From: Mycobacterium sp. HUMS_12744610
GTDB lineage: Bacteria > Actinomycetota > Actinomycetes > Mycobacteriales > Mycobacteriaceae
Reading direction: 5' to 3'
NCBI RefSeq assembly: GCF_041206865.1
Contig: NZ_JBGEDP010000001.1
Span: 2,356,001-2,420,000, forward strand
Length of the DNA stretch: 64,000 nucleotides
Made by a program: the position numbers and the translations under genes. The notes beneath the pieces were generated by a model. That model ran no database searches. It was not told where the DNA came from and saw nothing but the letters and a program-made list of their open reading frames with translations. Shown in pieces: positions 1 to 9,586 of this stretch (its first letter is position 1; every line of letters begins with the position of its first letter).

Positions 1-2
1 TG

Positions 3-755
3 ACGCTGGTCTCCGACCACGACAGCGGCACCATCGTGTGGGGCAAACCCGGCAAGGACAGCGACACCTTGGACGCCTTCTTCGATGAACTGCCCGACGA
101 AGGTGCGTCCATCGAAGCGGTGTCGATGGACATGGGACCCGCCTACGCCAAAGCGGTGCGCCAGCGGGTGCCGGCGGCGGTGATCTGCGTCGACCCGTTC
201 CACGTTGTCAAGCTCGTCACCGACGCGCTCGATGCGGTGCGCCGCCAGGTGTGGCAGGCCGCCCGCACGCTGCCCGATCAGCGCATCGCTCGCACGTTCA
301 AGGGTGCGCGCTGGGCGCTGCTGAAGAACCCCGCCGACCTCACCGACACCCAAGCCGAAACCCTGCGGGAAATGAAACGCAGCGGCGGGATCCTTTGGCG
401 CGCCTATCAACTCAAAGAAGCGTTGCGCGAGGTCTTCGCCGGCGACCTCGACGCCGCCACCGTCGCCGAACTGCTGGATCGTTGGTGCTCGCGAGCCCAA
501 CGCAGCCGCATCCCGGAGTTCGTCAAGGCCGGGCGCACCATCCACAAACACCGCGCCGGCATCAACGCCGCCATCGAGAGGAACCTGTCGAACGGACGCC
601 ACGAAGGGCTCAACACCAAGGTGCGTCTCCTCGTGCGCCGTGCCTACGGCTTCCACAGCGCTCAAGCTGCCCTCGCTCTCATCCTCCTGGCTTGCGGACC
701 GGTCACCCTCGAACTCCCATACCACACCAGGGGCCACCCACATTCATGTCAATAG
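3..755 (+). CDS. ISL3-family transposase, C-terminal part (5' end outside window)
   Basis: The frame is open from the first complete codon of the window, so the start lies upstream. The protein is the DDE catalytic part of an ISL3-family transposase: it opens with a SDHDSGTIVWG motif, has MDMGPAYAKAV and CVDPFHVVKL segments, and ends with the family's NLSNGRHEGLNTKVR and RRAYGFHS blocks. The gene stops just before a GACAT-type end sequence near 740-758 that could be the right terminal repeat of the element, but the left end is not in the window so this is unconfirmed. The visible part is intact, so the transposase may be complete. Confidence 0.88.
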   Translation, partial: TLVSDHDSGTIVWGKPGKDSDTLDAFFDELPDEGASIEAVSMDMGPAYAKAVRQRVPAAVICVDPFHVVKLVTDALDAVRRQVWQAARTLPDQRIARTFKGARWALLKNPADLTDTQAETLREMKRSGGILWRAYQLKEALREVFAGDLDAATVAELLDRWCSRAQRSRIPEFVKAGRTIHKHRAGINAAIERNLSNGRHEGLNTKVRLLVRRAYGFHSAQAALALILLACGPVTLELPYHTRGHPHSCQ

Positions 756-805
756 AGCCAAATCTTTGCTCGGGGGCGCGGCCGGCGGCGGGCTAGATTA
801 CCCGT

Positions 806-1700
806 ATGCGCAAGGTTCGCCTGTTCGCTGCGGTCCTGACGATCCTGACGATCCTGACGGCGGGGTTGTCGCTGGCAACCCCCGCTGGCGCGCAGCCGCC
901 GGCCCCGCTCACCGACCACATCACCGACACCACCGGGGCGTTGACGAGTCCGGGTCGGGCCGCGGTCAGTTCGGCGATCGACCGACTCTACCGCGACCGC
1001 CACATTCGACTGTGGGTGGTCTACGTCGACAACTTCTCCAGGTACAAGCCCGAGAACTGGGCCGACCGCACCCGCAGCGCCAGCGCGATAGGCGATCACG
1101 ACGCGCTGCTGGCCGTGGCCACCAACACCAAGCTGTACGCGTTCAGCGCGCCGAGCCTGACGTCGGCGGAGTCGAACAGCCTGCAGGCCAACAAAATCGG
1201 GCCCGCGGTGGCTGCCAAGGACTGGAGCGGCGCCGCGCTCGCCGCGGCGGACGGGTTGGGCCCGTCGGCAAGCCCGCCGCACCGGAACTGGCTGACGATC
1301 GCGATCGTCGTCATCGCGGTCGTCGTGATCGTCGCCGGGGCCGTGCATCCTCGTGCTCTACCGCAGGCGCCGCCGCGGCCCGCCGCAGTTCGACCCCGGC
1401 GTCGAAGGGGGCACCGGTTCGTCGCCGCAGGCGCTGTCCATCGCGGACGCCAGGTTGCAGCAGATCTCCGACTACGTCGCCCGGCATCGCCAGAGCATCG
1501 GCGCCGAGGCCAAAGCCCGGTTCGACGAGGCGCGAAGGGAATTGGCGGCGGCGCACGGCGCGCAGCCGGGCAACGACAGCGAGGCGATCTCCCATGCCAA
1601 TCGCGCGTCGACGCTGGCCGCTCAGGCGCAAACCCTGGCCAACGCCGACGTGCAGGCGGCGCACCGCACGCGACGACGGCGGGGTGCCACCTCTAGGTGA
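806..1700 (+). pseudogene. TPM-domain membrane protein, frameshifted and truncated
   Basis: The first frame (806 to about 1340) gives a signal peptide ending near AGA, a TPM domain (residues about 30-140, with LWVVYVDNFS and NWADRTR) and a transmembrane helix (AIVVIAVVVIVAG). The sequence then shifts frame: a cytoplasmic continuation starting ILVLYRRRRRGPP runs in another frame from about 1348 to 1700. The mycobacterial relative Rv2345 is about 660 residues, with a long Gly-rich end that is missing here, so the gene is both frameshifted and cut short. TPM proteins are membrane-anchored phosphatase-like or photosystem-repair-like domains of uncertain role in mycobacteria. Confidence 0.7.
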
Positions 1701-1779
1701 CGTCAACCGTCGCTCGGGTCGGGGATTCGAGCCGACCGCCGGCGCGCCGATGACGTTGGAGCGATTGGAGTAAACGACA

Positions 1780-2568
1780 GTGAAAACCAGGCGCAGCGCC
1801 TTTCGGTCCGATCTGCTCGACGGCAAGGTCGGGCTCGTCACCGGGGGCCACGGGCTCGGCCTGGAGGCCTGCCGCGTCCTCGGCCGCCATGGTGCTCGAG
1901 TCGCCCTGTGCAGCAGAAAGGAGGCGAATCTTCAAGCCGCGCTGCAGGTTTTGCGCGACGACGGCATCGACGCCATGTACGGCGTGTGCGACGAGCGTGA
2001 GTTCGAGGCCGTGGCAGACGTGGTGGACTCCGTGATCGCGCGGTTCGGGCGCCCGGACATCCTGGTCAACAACGCCGCGGGCAACTTTCCGGCCTTCATC
2101 TCGGATCTGAGTTCCAACGGCTTCAAAGCGGTGGTCGACATCGACCTGCGCGGAACGTTCAACGCGTCCAAGCGGCTTATGAGCGGTGGCTGCGCCACCA
2201 CGGCGGCGCGGTGGGTCAACATCACCGCCGCCACCCAGTATCGGGGAATGGCGATGCAGGCGCACGTGGTCTCGGCGAAGGCGGGCATCGACGCCCTGAT
2301 CCGGACGTGTGCCATCGAGTGGGGTCCCGCCGGCGTCCGGGTCGACGTCGTCGCCCCCGGCGGGATGGCGGGTACCGAAGGCGTGCAACGCATCACCGGC
2401 GGAGACGACAAGTTCCCGACGGACTCCAACCCGTTGCGCCGTCTGGGCTCGACGACCGAGGTCGCCCAGACCGTGCTGTTCTTGGTCAGCGACGCCGCGT
2501 CCTACATCACCGGCGCGGTCGTCGTCGACGACGGTGGCAGCTGGTTGACCGGGCGTGCGGAATTCTGA
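1780..2568 (+). CDS. SDR oxidoreductase, 2,4-dienoyl-CoA reductase-like
   Basis: This is a 262-residue Rossmann-fold short-chain dehydrogenase. The cofactor loop is TGGHGLG (residues 21-27), NNAAG lies at 97-101, and the C-terminal VDDGGSWLTG strand is typical. The active-site stretch reads QAHVVSAKAG: the serine/lysine part is present, but the Tyr of the usual YxxxK is absent, as in peroxisomal-type dienoyl-CoA reductases. A role in breakdown of unsaturated fatty acyl-CoA is therefore more likely than generic alcohol oxidation. The start is GTG with a GGAG about 10 bases upstream. No operon partner is evident, since the next gene is 300 bases away. Confidence 0.8.
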   Translation: MKTRRSAFRSDLLDGKVGLVTGGHGLGLEACRVLGRHGARVALCSRKEANLQAALQVLRDDGIDAMYGVCDEREFEAVADVVDSVIARFGRPDILVNNAAGNFPAFISDLSSNGFKAVVDIDLRGTFNASKRLMSGGCATTAARWVNITAATQYRGMAMQAHVVSAKAGIDALIRTCAIEWGPAGVRVDVVAPGGMAGTEGVQRITGGDDKFPTDSNPLRRLGSTTEVAQTVLFLVSDAASYITGAVVVDDGGSWLTGRAEF

Positions 2569-2873
2569 CGGCGGGACCTGCACCCTGCTCTGCGTCGACA
2601 TGATGGGCGGCGAACTCGAGCGGCGGGCCGGCTTGGGCATCGGATCGGGAGAGTAGGTCAGCTTCGTCGGGGTGTCGCGGGCGTTCGGCGCCGCGGTATG
2701 CGACATTGGCGGCATCGCAAAGACATCGTTCGATCCGCTCCTGCTGGGTTTTGCCGCCCACCGACGGTGGTTGCTCCTCCGGTTGAGATATCGGCAGCGC
2801 GTTCAGGCTGCCCGAACAAGCCGCAGACGGCGATCGCCCTGAAGCGGCACAGCGCGCAAGTAATGTTGCAGCG
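2569..2873. other. Intergenic region, nothing recognised
   Basis: About 300 bases between the SDR and the phosphotransferase. Short open frames exist on both strands, but none has a ribosome-binding site together with recognisable protein sequence. Confidence 0.5.
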
Positions 2874-3944
2874 ATGGACGGTGTGGCAGAACTGGTGCCG
2901 GTGCTACCGGCGCACCGCTTCGACGAGGCCGCTCTCGCGCGGCACCTGCGCGGACAACTGCCCGGCTTCGATGGTCAACTGACGGTTCGCCAGTTTCAGG
3001 GCGGACAGAGCAACCCCACGTTTCACCTGCAAACCGCCGGTGGCGAGTACGTCCTGCGCAAGAAGCCGCCGGGCAAGTTGCTGCCCAGGGCGCATGAGGT
3101 GGAGCGCGAATACCGCGTCATGTCGGCGTTGCGGGACACCGATGTGCCGGTGCCCCGCATGCGGCTGCTGTGTGACGACGAATCCGTCATCGGCACAACC
3201 TTTTTCGTCATGGATTACGTCCCCGGACGTATCTTCACCGACCCGGCCCTGCCGCAGAGCTCCCCAGAACATCGTGCGGCGATCTATGAGGACCTCGCCC
3301 GCGTGCTCGCGGCACTGCACCGGGTGGACTGGCGCGGGGCCGGGCTCGAGGGGTTCGGCAGGCCGGAGGGCTACCTGCAACGCCAGGTGGCGCTGTGGGC
3401 GAGACAGTGGCGGGCCGCGCGCGTGGAGGACATGCCCGCGATGGACCTGTTGGCGCAATGGCTACCCGAACACCTGCCACCGGACGACGGACCGGCCTGT
3501 ATCGCCCACGGCGACTACCGCTTGGGTAACGTCCTGATCCATCCGACCGAGCACCGGATAGTCGCGGTGCTGGACTGGGAGCTCTCGACCATCGGCCATC
3601 CGTTGGCCGACCTCGGCTACACCTGCCTGACCTATCACCTTCCGCCGGGCTTCACCGGCACGAGTGGTGTGGCGGGCAAAGACCTGACCGGCACCGGTAT
3701 CCCCGACGAGCACGCGTTCGTCGCGAGCTACTGCCGGCATGCCGACCGGGAGCCACCCCGCTCGCTCGACGCCTTCATCGTGTTCTCATTGTTCCGGCTG
3801 GCCTCCATCACCGCGGGCGTTTGGCGGCGCGGGCTCGACGGCAACGCATCCGACTCCCGGGCCGGCACCACGGAGGTCCGCGACCGTTACCGCGGCCTGA
3901 CGCAGCTGGCATGGGCTCTGGCCCAACGGCTGGCGGATGCTTGA
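2874..3944 (+). CDS. Aminoglycoside/choline-kinase-like phosphotransferase (ACAD10/11 N-terminal type)
   Basis: A 356-residue APH-family kinase fold. A nucleotide-binding N-lobe (QGGQSNPTF, YVLRKKPPG with the ATP-binding Lys near residue 64) is followed by the catalytic loop HGDYRLGN (His at 212) and the metal-binding LDWELSTIGHPLADLG near 233. This pattern is that of the kinase domain fused to acyl-CoA dehydrogenases in ACAD10/11, which phosphorylate hydroxyacyl-CoAs before dehydration. In mycobacteria such kinases stand alone, often near fadE genes. None is adjacent here, so the substrate is unknown. The Shine-Dalgarno before the ATG is weak. Confidence 0.85.
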   Translation: MDGVAELVPVLPAHRFDEAALARHLRGQLPGFDGQLTVRQFQGGQSNPTFHLQTAGGEYVLRKKPPGKLLPRAHEVEREYRVMSALRDTDVPVPRMRLLCDDESVIGTTFFVMDYVPGRIFTDPALPQSSPEHRAAIYEDLARVLAALHRVDWRGAGLEGFGRPEGYLQRQVALWARQWRAARVEDMPAMDLLAQWLPEHLPPDDGPACIAHGDYRLGNVLIHPTEHRIVAVLDWELSTIGHPLADLGYTCLTYHLPPGFTGTSGVAGKDLTGTGIPDEHAFVASYCRHADREPPRSLDAFIVFSLFRLASITAGVWRRGLDGNASDSRAGTTEVRDRYRGLTQLAWALAQRLADA

Positions 3945-3975
3945 GGCTGCGACGACGAGCGGTGGCGCAACCCGC

Positions 3976-4325
3976 TCACCAGCGCGTAGCGATCGGATCG
4001 TCGAACGGCTCGTAGGTGCCGGTGGCTTTCCACTGTTCGGCGGCCTGTGTGGAGTGCCGAACCACCGGACGTGCCGCGCCACCTCCCGCGGGGAACGCGC
4101 TCCGTCCGATAGATGCCCGGTCGGAATCTCCTCGGGTGCGAGTGGTTCACCCTCGTCCGCCAGCGCCCGGGTCGCCTCGTCGAGCGGTTCGGCGAGGACG
4201 TCGGCGAGCACCACCTTCATGCCCTCCAGGCCGAAGCGCCGCCCCATGACGCGGCCGATGCCTCCGGCCCTACCGGTCACGACCGCCACCTTGCCCTGAA
4301 GGTCTCTCGTTGTAGCAATCGTCAC
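3976..4325 (-). pseudogene. Remnant of an SDR dehydrogenase fused to another gene tail
   Basis: Reading leftward from a GTG near 4325, a typical SDR N-terminus appears (DLQGKVAVVTG, AGGIGRVMGRRFG, VVLADV) for about 55 residues and then loses similarity near EGEPLAPEEIP. Further left, a different reading frame gives HSTQAAEQWKATGTYEP and ends FDDPIATRW at a stop at 3976-3978; this is the tail of an unrelated protein I cannot name. The stretch is therefore a deletion scar joining two gene fragments, not a working gene. Confidence 0.6.
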
Positions 4326-4439
4326 ACGGGCACGCGCACGCCTCACGAGGTTCGCGTCATGAATATTTGTTGCGCATAACCGGATATCGATGTCCTCGAG
4401 GTAACTAACCCGTTGCCGCACAAGCGTCTTGAGCATCAT

Positions 4440-4488
<49 letters not shown>

Positions 4489-4690
4489 TCCGGGTCCGGG
4501 AACTCGTCGGACGCCCGTCAGACCCGCGCCGGCGCCGATACTGAGCAAATATTCGCGGGCGAGTGGTTCCGTCGGGACACGCCGGAACCAACCGGCCATC
4601 GCGCTCAACCCTGTGTAGCGTGATGATCCCCGGCCGAATTCGCGCGCGGGAAATAGCTTTTCACCGCGGATGCCAAATGGAGGATATGCG

Positions 4691-6568
4691 ATGACCGCCG
4701 TGCTGGTGGCGCCGGAGCTGTTGGTGAGCGCGTCGGTGGATATGGCCACCATCGGGTCGATGGTCAGCGAGGCCACCACGGCCGCGGCGGCCCCGACCAC
4801 CGGGCTGGTTGCCGCGGCCGGCGACGAGGTCTCCGCGGCGGTGGCCGCGGTGTTCGGTGAGTACGGCCGGCACTATCAGGCCCTCAGCGCCCGGGCCGCG
4901 GCGTTTCACGCGCGGTTTGTGCAGCTCGTCGACTCGAGTGCGAGCCGGTATGTGGCTGCGGAGACCGCGAACGCCGGGCTGTTGCAGACGTGGGGCCGAG
5001 ACGTTCTCGGCGCGGTCAACGCGCCGACCGAGACGCTGCTGGGGCGCCCGCTGATCGGCAACGGCGCGAACGCGGCGCCGGGTACCGGCGCCGCCGGCGG
5101 CGCGGGCGGGATCTTGTTCGGCAACGGCGGCAACGGCGGCTCGGGTGTGTTCGGCCAAAGCGGTGGTAATGGCGGCGCGGCCGGGCTGATCGGCACGGGG
5201 GGCAACGGAGGCAACGGTGGCCTGGGCGCGGCGGGCGGTACCGGCGGCAACGGCGGTTGGCTGTTCGGCAACGGCGGTACCGGCGGCAACGGCGGATTCG
5301 GCGCGTTGGGCCTCACCGGCGGCAACGGTGGCGTCGGTGGCCGCGGCGGGTGGCTGTTGGGCTACGGCGGCGACGGTGGCAGCGGCGGCGACGGCGGGGC
5401 CGGCATCACCGGCACGGGCGGCATGCCCGGCGGTTCCGCCGGTTCGGGCGGTTCCGGTGGTTCCGGCGGCGATGGCGGCTTGCTGTTCGGCTCGGGCGGT
5501 CACGGCGGGCTCGGGGGCCATGGCGGCACCGGCGGCACCAGCGGCAACGGCTCCGCGGGCCTGGGGGGCGGCGCCGGCGGAGCCGGCGGGGTACCCAGCG
5601 GCTTCGCCGGGGGTGCCGGGGGTGCCGGCGGGGCGGCCGGAACCCGCGGGGGCGGGGACGTCTACGTCACCAACGCGTTCGGCAACTCGGTGTCGGTGAT
5701 CGACCCCGTTACCGACAAGGTCATCGCCACGATCGCGGTCGGCACCGATCCCAGCGCGGTCGCGGCGAACCCCACCGGCAGCACCGTGTACGTCACCAAC
5801 GCGGGCAGCGACAGCGTCTCGGTGATCGACACCGCCACCCAGACCGTGACGGCCACCGTCGCGGTCGGCAGCAGTCCGAGCGGGGTAGCGGTCAGCCCCG
5901 GGGGCAACGCCGTCTACGTCACCGATCCGACCGGCCTCAGGGGCTCCTACACCTTTGCCGGCCCCAACGTGGCGGTGATCGACGCCGCCACCAACCAGGT
6001 CGCCGACGTGGTCACGGTCACCGGCGACCCGACCGGGGTGGCGGTCAACCCCGCTACCGGTGTCGTCTACGCCACCAACCCCGGCACCAACGTCGTGGCG
6101 GTGTTCAGCGCCGGCTCCGGAGGTCTCCTCAACTCCTCCTACAGCACCGTCGCGGTCGGCAGCGCCCCGAACGGGATAGCGGTCGACCCGACCGGTGGCG
6201 CCGTGTTCGTCGGCAACGAGAGCGGCGGCAGCCTGTCGGCGATCAACCCCACCACCAACACCGTCACCACCTCCTCCGTCGGCGGCACGCCCTACGGCGT
6301 GGCGGTCGGCCCCGGCGGCAACGCGGTCTACATCACCGACTACGCCGGCAGTGGAGCCCTGTTGGTGATTGACCCGGCCACCAGCGCCGTCACCGCCACC
6401 ATCCCCGTTGGCAACTTCCCGAACGGCGTGGCGGTCAACCACCTCGGCGGCGCCGTCTACGTCACCAACGCGGGCAGCAGCACCGTGTCGGTGATCAACC
6501 CCGTCACCGGCCAGGTCATGAGCACCGTCACGGTCGGCAGCGAACCGAGCGCGGTGGCGGTCGCCTGA
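4691..6568 (+). CDS. PE_PGRS protein with C-terminal seven-bladed YVTN beta-propeller
   Basis: I start at the ATG at 4691, preceded by GGAGG at 4679; an upstream in-frame ATG at 4670 would put that site inside the gene. The 625-residue product has a PE domain (1 to about 100, beginning [11 protein letters not shown]), a Gly-Ala-Asn-rich PGRS region (about 125-318, many GGNGG and GGAGG units), and then seven copies of a roughly 42-residue repeat of the form YVTNxxxxxVSVIDxxT, ending VAVGSxPSGVAV. Seven copies close a complete beta-propeller. PE domains direct export through type VII (ESX) systems, so the propeller would be displayed at or beyond the cell surface. The upstream G tract may affect expression. 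Confidence 0.92.
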   Translation: MTAVLVAPELLVSASVDMATIGSMVSEATTAAAAPTTGLVAAAGDEVSAAVAAVFGEYGRHYQALSARAAAFHARFVQLVDSSASRYVAAETANAGLLQTWGRDVLGAVNAPTETLLGRPLIGNGANAAPGTGAAGGAGGILFGNGGNGGSGVFGQSGGNGGAAGLIGTGGNGGNGGLGAAGGTGGNGGWLFGNGGTGGNGGFGALGLTGGNGGVGGRGGWLLGYGGDGGSGGDGGAGITGTGGMPGGSAGSGGSGGSGGDGGLLFGSGGHGGLGGHGGTGGTSGNGSAGLGGGAGGAGGVPSGFAGGAGGAGGAAGTRGGGDVYVTNAFGNSVSVIDPVTDKVIATIAVGTDPSAVAANPTGSTVYVTNAGSDSVSVIDTATQTVTATVAVGSSPSGVAVSPGGNAVYVTDPTGLRGSYTFAGPNVAVIDAATNQVADVVTVTGDPTGVAVNPATGVVYATNPGTNVVAVFSAGSGGLLNSSYSTVAVGSAPNGIAVDPTGGAVFVGNESGGSLSAINPTTNTVTTSSVGGTPYGVAVGPGGNAVYITDYAGSGALLVIDPATSAVTATIPVGNFPNGVAVNHLGGAVYVTNAGSSTVSVINPVTGQVMSTVTVGSEPSAVAVA

Positions 6569-6689
6569 CGCGGTTGTTCACCTGCTGTTTGCGGTGCTCG
6601 TGTTTGCGATGCCCAGTGCTCGCGGTACCCGTCCCATCAGGCGCGCCCTTGGAAAGCAAACAACGTTTCCATAGCGGAGGGGGTTCCAG

Positions 6690-7056
6690 ATGACGACGAG
6701 GCGCACACACCCGCGCGGCAGGTTGTCGGCGCTGTGCGGCGCCGGCGCAGGCATCGGCCGGGTGCACCCTGACCGGCGCCGAGCGGTACATCGATTTGCT
6801 GGCTCAGGACAAGATCGTTCACCCGGTCAACTACAGCGACTGCGACATCAGCGCCGAGGGACGATGGCTCGCCGATCAGGTGCGTAACGCACCCGACCCG
6901 TTCGACAAGGCCAATTCCCTGGTGCAACTGGCGAGCAACAGGACGCAGATGACGGCGAAACAGGCGGAGTGGAAGGTCGAGTCCGCGATTTACACGTACG
7001 CGCCGCAGACGATCCCGAAGGTCAAGGGTCAAGCCGCGCAGCGACAGCCGACGTGA
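6690..7056 (+). pseudogene. DUF732 secreted protein, signal peptide frameshifted
   Basis: The mature part (from CTLTGAERYIDLLAQDK to the stop at 7056) closely parallels the intact DUF732 gene at 8202, sharing DC-x4-AEGRWxADQVRN, DPFxxAxSLVQ and AxxxYAPxxIPK. The initiating ATG at 6690 is in a different frame, however, and the frame leading into the mature part has no start upstream. An indel near 6730 removed most of the hydrophobic signal sequence. An internal start at 6796 would give a cytoplasmic fragment. It is probably dead unless the indel is a sequence error. Confidence 0.7.
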
Positions 7057-7068
7057 TCACCCGTTGAT

Positions 7069-7111
7069 GTAGGGCCGGCGATGGGAAAGACTCACTACGG
7101 GCCGGCCCTAC
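7069..7111. repeat. 11-bp perfect inverted repeat (hairpin) between genes
   Basis: GTAGGGCCGGC at 7069-7079 is repeated in inverse at 7101-7111, with a 21-base loop, between the stop of the DUF732 pseudogene and the GTG of the transglycosylase. No T tract follows, so this is either a weak terminator, an attenuating hairpin in the downstream leader, or a protein-binding site. Confidence 0.5.
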
Positions 7112-7127
7112 CGACGGAAGTGACAAA

Positions 7128-8081
7128 GTGAGCCGCACGCGTGCATCCACTGTTCCGGTGGCGCTGGGCGCCGTCCTGGCCCTGCTGGCCGGGTGCGCCG
7201 GGCCCACCGCGCCGTCGGCGGCGCCCCGGAGCGTCATCGCGCCCGCGCCGACAGTGCCCGCAGCGGTGCTGGCGTCGACCACGGCGGTCGCCGCCGATCC
7301 GAACCCACCCGACGGTGCGCAGCCGGCGTCCGGGCCCGCCCAGCTGGCCGACGATCTCGTCGCCGACGAGGGCGCGCTGCGTGATCCGTCCACGGCGGAG
7401 TCGGCGCTGCAGACCGCGGCGCACCGGCAGCAGTCGGCCTACCGGGCCATCGCCCGGCACCCCGACTGGGACGCGATCACGCGGCCGCGGATCCCGCCGT
7501 GGCTGCTGGACACCTACGACCGCAACCTCGACGCCCGCCGGCAACTCAACGCGATGACACACGCCAAGAACACGCTGCCCGCCTGGCGGATCGAGCCTCC
7601 GGCGCCGGCCGACGAGCTGCTCGGCGACTACCACGAGGCGGAGTCGCAGTCGGGCGTCGGCTGGAGCTACCTCGCCGCGATCAACATGATCGAGACGCGC
7701 TTCGGCAGCATCGTCGGGGACAGCACCGCCGGCGCCAAGGGTCCCATGCAGTTCCTGCCGTCGACGTTCGCCTCCTATAGCGAGGGCGGCGACATCGGCT
7801 CACCCCGCGACAGCATCATGGCGGCGGGTCGTTATCTGGCCGCCAACGGTTTCGCCGCCGACGCCGATCGCGCCCTGTACCGGTACAACCACTCGCCGCA
7901 GTACGTGCGGGCGGTCGAGCAGTACTCCGGGGTGCTCGCAGCCGATCCCGCCGCGTTCGCCGGCTACTACCGCTGGAACGTCTACTACGCCACCACCGCC
8001 GGCGACGTGATGCTGCCCATCGGGTATGCCGCGACGGCACCGATCCCGGTCGGCGATTACCTGGCGACCCACCCGCAGTAG
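7128..8081 (+). CDS. Lytic transglycosylase lipoprotein
   Basis: A 317-residue exported lipoprotein. The signal peptide ends in the lipobox LLAGC (Cys23). A linker of about 100 residues follows, then a lysozyme-like transglycosylase domain. The catalytic Glu is in NMIETRFG (residue 189), followed by GPMQFLPSTF and YNHS, the standard motifs of family-1/MltB-like peptidoglycan lytic enzymes. It would cleave the glycan strand on the outer face of the plasma membrane during wall remodelling. The start is GTG. It lies between two DUF732 genes, an arrangement suggesting a tandem duplication of the small secreted gene around it. Confidence 0.85.
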   Translation: MSRTRASTVPVALGAVLALLAGCAGPTAPSAAPRSVIAPAPTVPAAVLASTTAVAADPNPPDGAQPASGPAQLADDLVADEGALRDPSTAESALQTAAHRQQSAYRAIARHPDWDAITRPRIPPWLLDTYDRNLDARRQLNAMTHAKNTLPAWRIEPPAPADELLGDYHEAESQSGVGWSYLAAINMIETRFGSIVGDSTAGAKGPMQFLPSTFASYSEGGDIGSPRDSIMAAGRYLAANGFAADADRALYRYNHSPQYVRAVEQYSGVLAADPAAFAGYYRWNVYYATTAGDVMLPIGYAATAPIPVGDYLATHPQ

Positions 8082-8201
8082 CGCCGTGCATACGCCGGTT
8101 GGCTGTCACGTGGGATGACTTTCGGCACTAGCTGCATGCAGACCACGCCGCTTGGGTTACGTGGTAAGAAGTAACTTTCTCCCACCAAAGGCGATCCGGC
8201 A

Positions 8202-8606
8202 ATGACACTTTCGCTCAGGCGTCGACTACCGGTATGGGCTGCCGCCGTCGTCGTGGTTGCCGCCATGCTCGGCCATTGCGTTCTGGCCGCGCCACGGGCG
8301 GCGGCGCAATGCACGTTGACCGCCGAGGATGAGCAGTACATCAACCTGCTGGCTCAGAAGAACATGATCCACGGGTCCGAAGTCAACGACTGCAACATGG
8401 TCGCCGAGGGGCGGTGGTTCGCCGATCAGGTGCGCAATTCCGCAGACCCGTTCGCAACCGCGAAATCTCTCGTGCAGCAGGTGGCCGACAACACGCCGAT
8501 GACCGCGGATCAGGCCGAGTGGGAGGTCGAGGCGGCGATCTTTGTCTACGCACCGGAGCTGATCCCCAAGATCAAGGATCAGTTCGCCCAACAACCCCTG
8601 CCGTGA
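8202..8606 (+). CDS. DUF732 secreted protein
   Basis: A 134-residue secreted protein. It has a basic N-terminus (SLRRRLP), a long hydrophobic segment and cleavage near APRAAA-QC, then a mature domain with a Cys pair (QCTLT and NDC) typical of DUF732. The family is abundant in mycobacteria, small and extracytoplasmic, with no proved biochemical function. It is the intact paralogue of the broken gene at 6690. Confidence 0.8.
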   Translation: MTLSLRRRLPVWAAAVVVVAAMLGHCVLAAPRAAAQCTLTAEDEQYINLLAQKNMIHGSEVNDCNMVAEGRWFADQVRNSADPFATAKSLVQQVADNTPMTADQAEWEVEAAIFVYAPELIPKIKDQFAQQPLP

Positions 8607-8685
8607 GACACGCGAAAAGCGCTGCGCGGCTTGGCTAGTTCAGCGGCGAAGCCTCCCGAGCGTCACCGTTGTTAGCGTTACACCA

Positions 8686-9565
8686 ATGAGCGATGCCACG
8701 GCCGGCGCGCCGGACGACGGCCTCGAGGTCGTCATCGCCGAAGCGGGCGTCGAACCGGCGGTGAAACGGATCGGCGAAGGCCCGGCCGTGCTGCTGGCCG
8801 GCGGACTCGGCATGCCGAGCATCACGTGGGACATCTGCGGACTGCCCCAGTCCCTGTTCGATGCGGGATTGCGGGTGATCGCGTACAACGCGTGCGGCAT
8901 GTCGCCCTCGTCGGCACCGCCTGCACCGTACTCGGTGGCCGGCCTGGCCCGCGACGCCGCTGCCATCCTCGACCACTTCCAAATCGGACGGGCCACGGTC
9001 GTGGGCTACTCGATGGGTTGTTACACCGCGCAGATGCTGCTGCGCAGCCGGCCCGAGTTGGTGGGTGCGCTGGTTTTGTTCGCCGGGTTGCAGCCCTCGC
9101 CGGTGAGCGCGATCGTCGGGGAGATGGAACTGGGCCTGATCGAGCGCTACGGCCAGGTACCGCGCGAGGTAATGGTTTTCGAGCAGTTACTGACCATGCT
9201 GCACACGCCGATGTTGCAGGATCCGGCGACGGTGACGGGTTGGCGGCAGGTGCTGTCGGCCGGCCACGACAGCGGCTGGGCCGGGCCGGACGGATTCGCC
9301 GGGACAGCTGGCGGCATCCCAGGAGTGGATCACCGCCGGCGAACCCGTGGCCGAACAGCTCGCGGCGATCGGCGTGCCCACCCTCGTCCTGGCGTTCGAA
9401 CACGACCTGTTCTTCCCGCCGGACCTCTGGGAGGCGTCGGCCCGACGGATCCCCGCCGCCGACTTCGCACGGATCGACAGCGCGGGCCACGGCGGCATCT
9501 CCACCGGACCCGGGGACAGCGTGGCGCGCATCATCGCGTTCTGCCGCGCACAGCACGGCGGTTGA
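8686..9565 (+). pseudogene. Alpha/beta hydrolase with one frameshift
   Basis: The first frame gives the N-terminal two thirds of an alpha/beta hydrolase with nucleophile elbow GYSMGC (Ser near residue 109). After GWAGPDGFAG, near 9303, the protein continues in another frame as QLAASQEWITAGEP through LVLAFEHDLFFPP (acid residue) to DSAGHGG (catalytic His), with a stop at 9565. Removing one base near 9303 would restore a protein of about 292 residues with a full catalytic triad. It is either a recent pseudogene or a single-base error. Confidence 0.75.
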
Positions 9566-9586
9566 TCCGCATGCGGAACGCGGATT

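Noticed and set aside
2573..2761. Small genes in the gap after the first SDR
   Set aside because: Frames on both strands lack start sites, motifs and consistent codon usage.
5080..5650. Minisatellite or CRISPR-like repeat array
   Set aside because: The GGC-rich repeats are irregular and encode the PGRS glycine repeats; there are no constant repeat/spacer units.
4661..6442. A 593-codon open frame antisense to the PE_PGRS gene
   Set aside because: It mirrors the repetitive GC-rich sense gene; its translation is Arg/Gly/Ala/Asp-rich with no motif, while the sense frame gives PE, PGRS and propeller domains.
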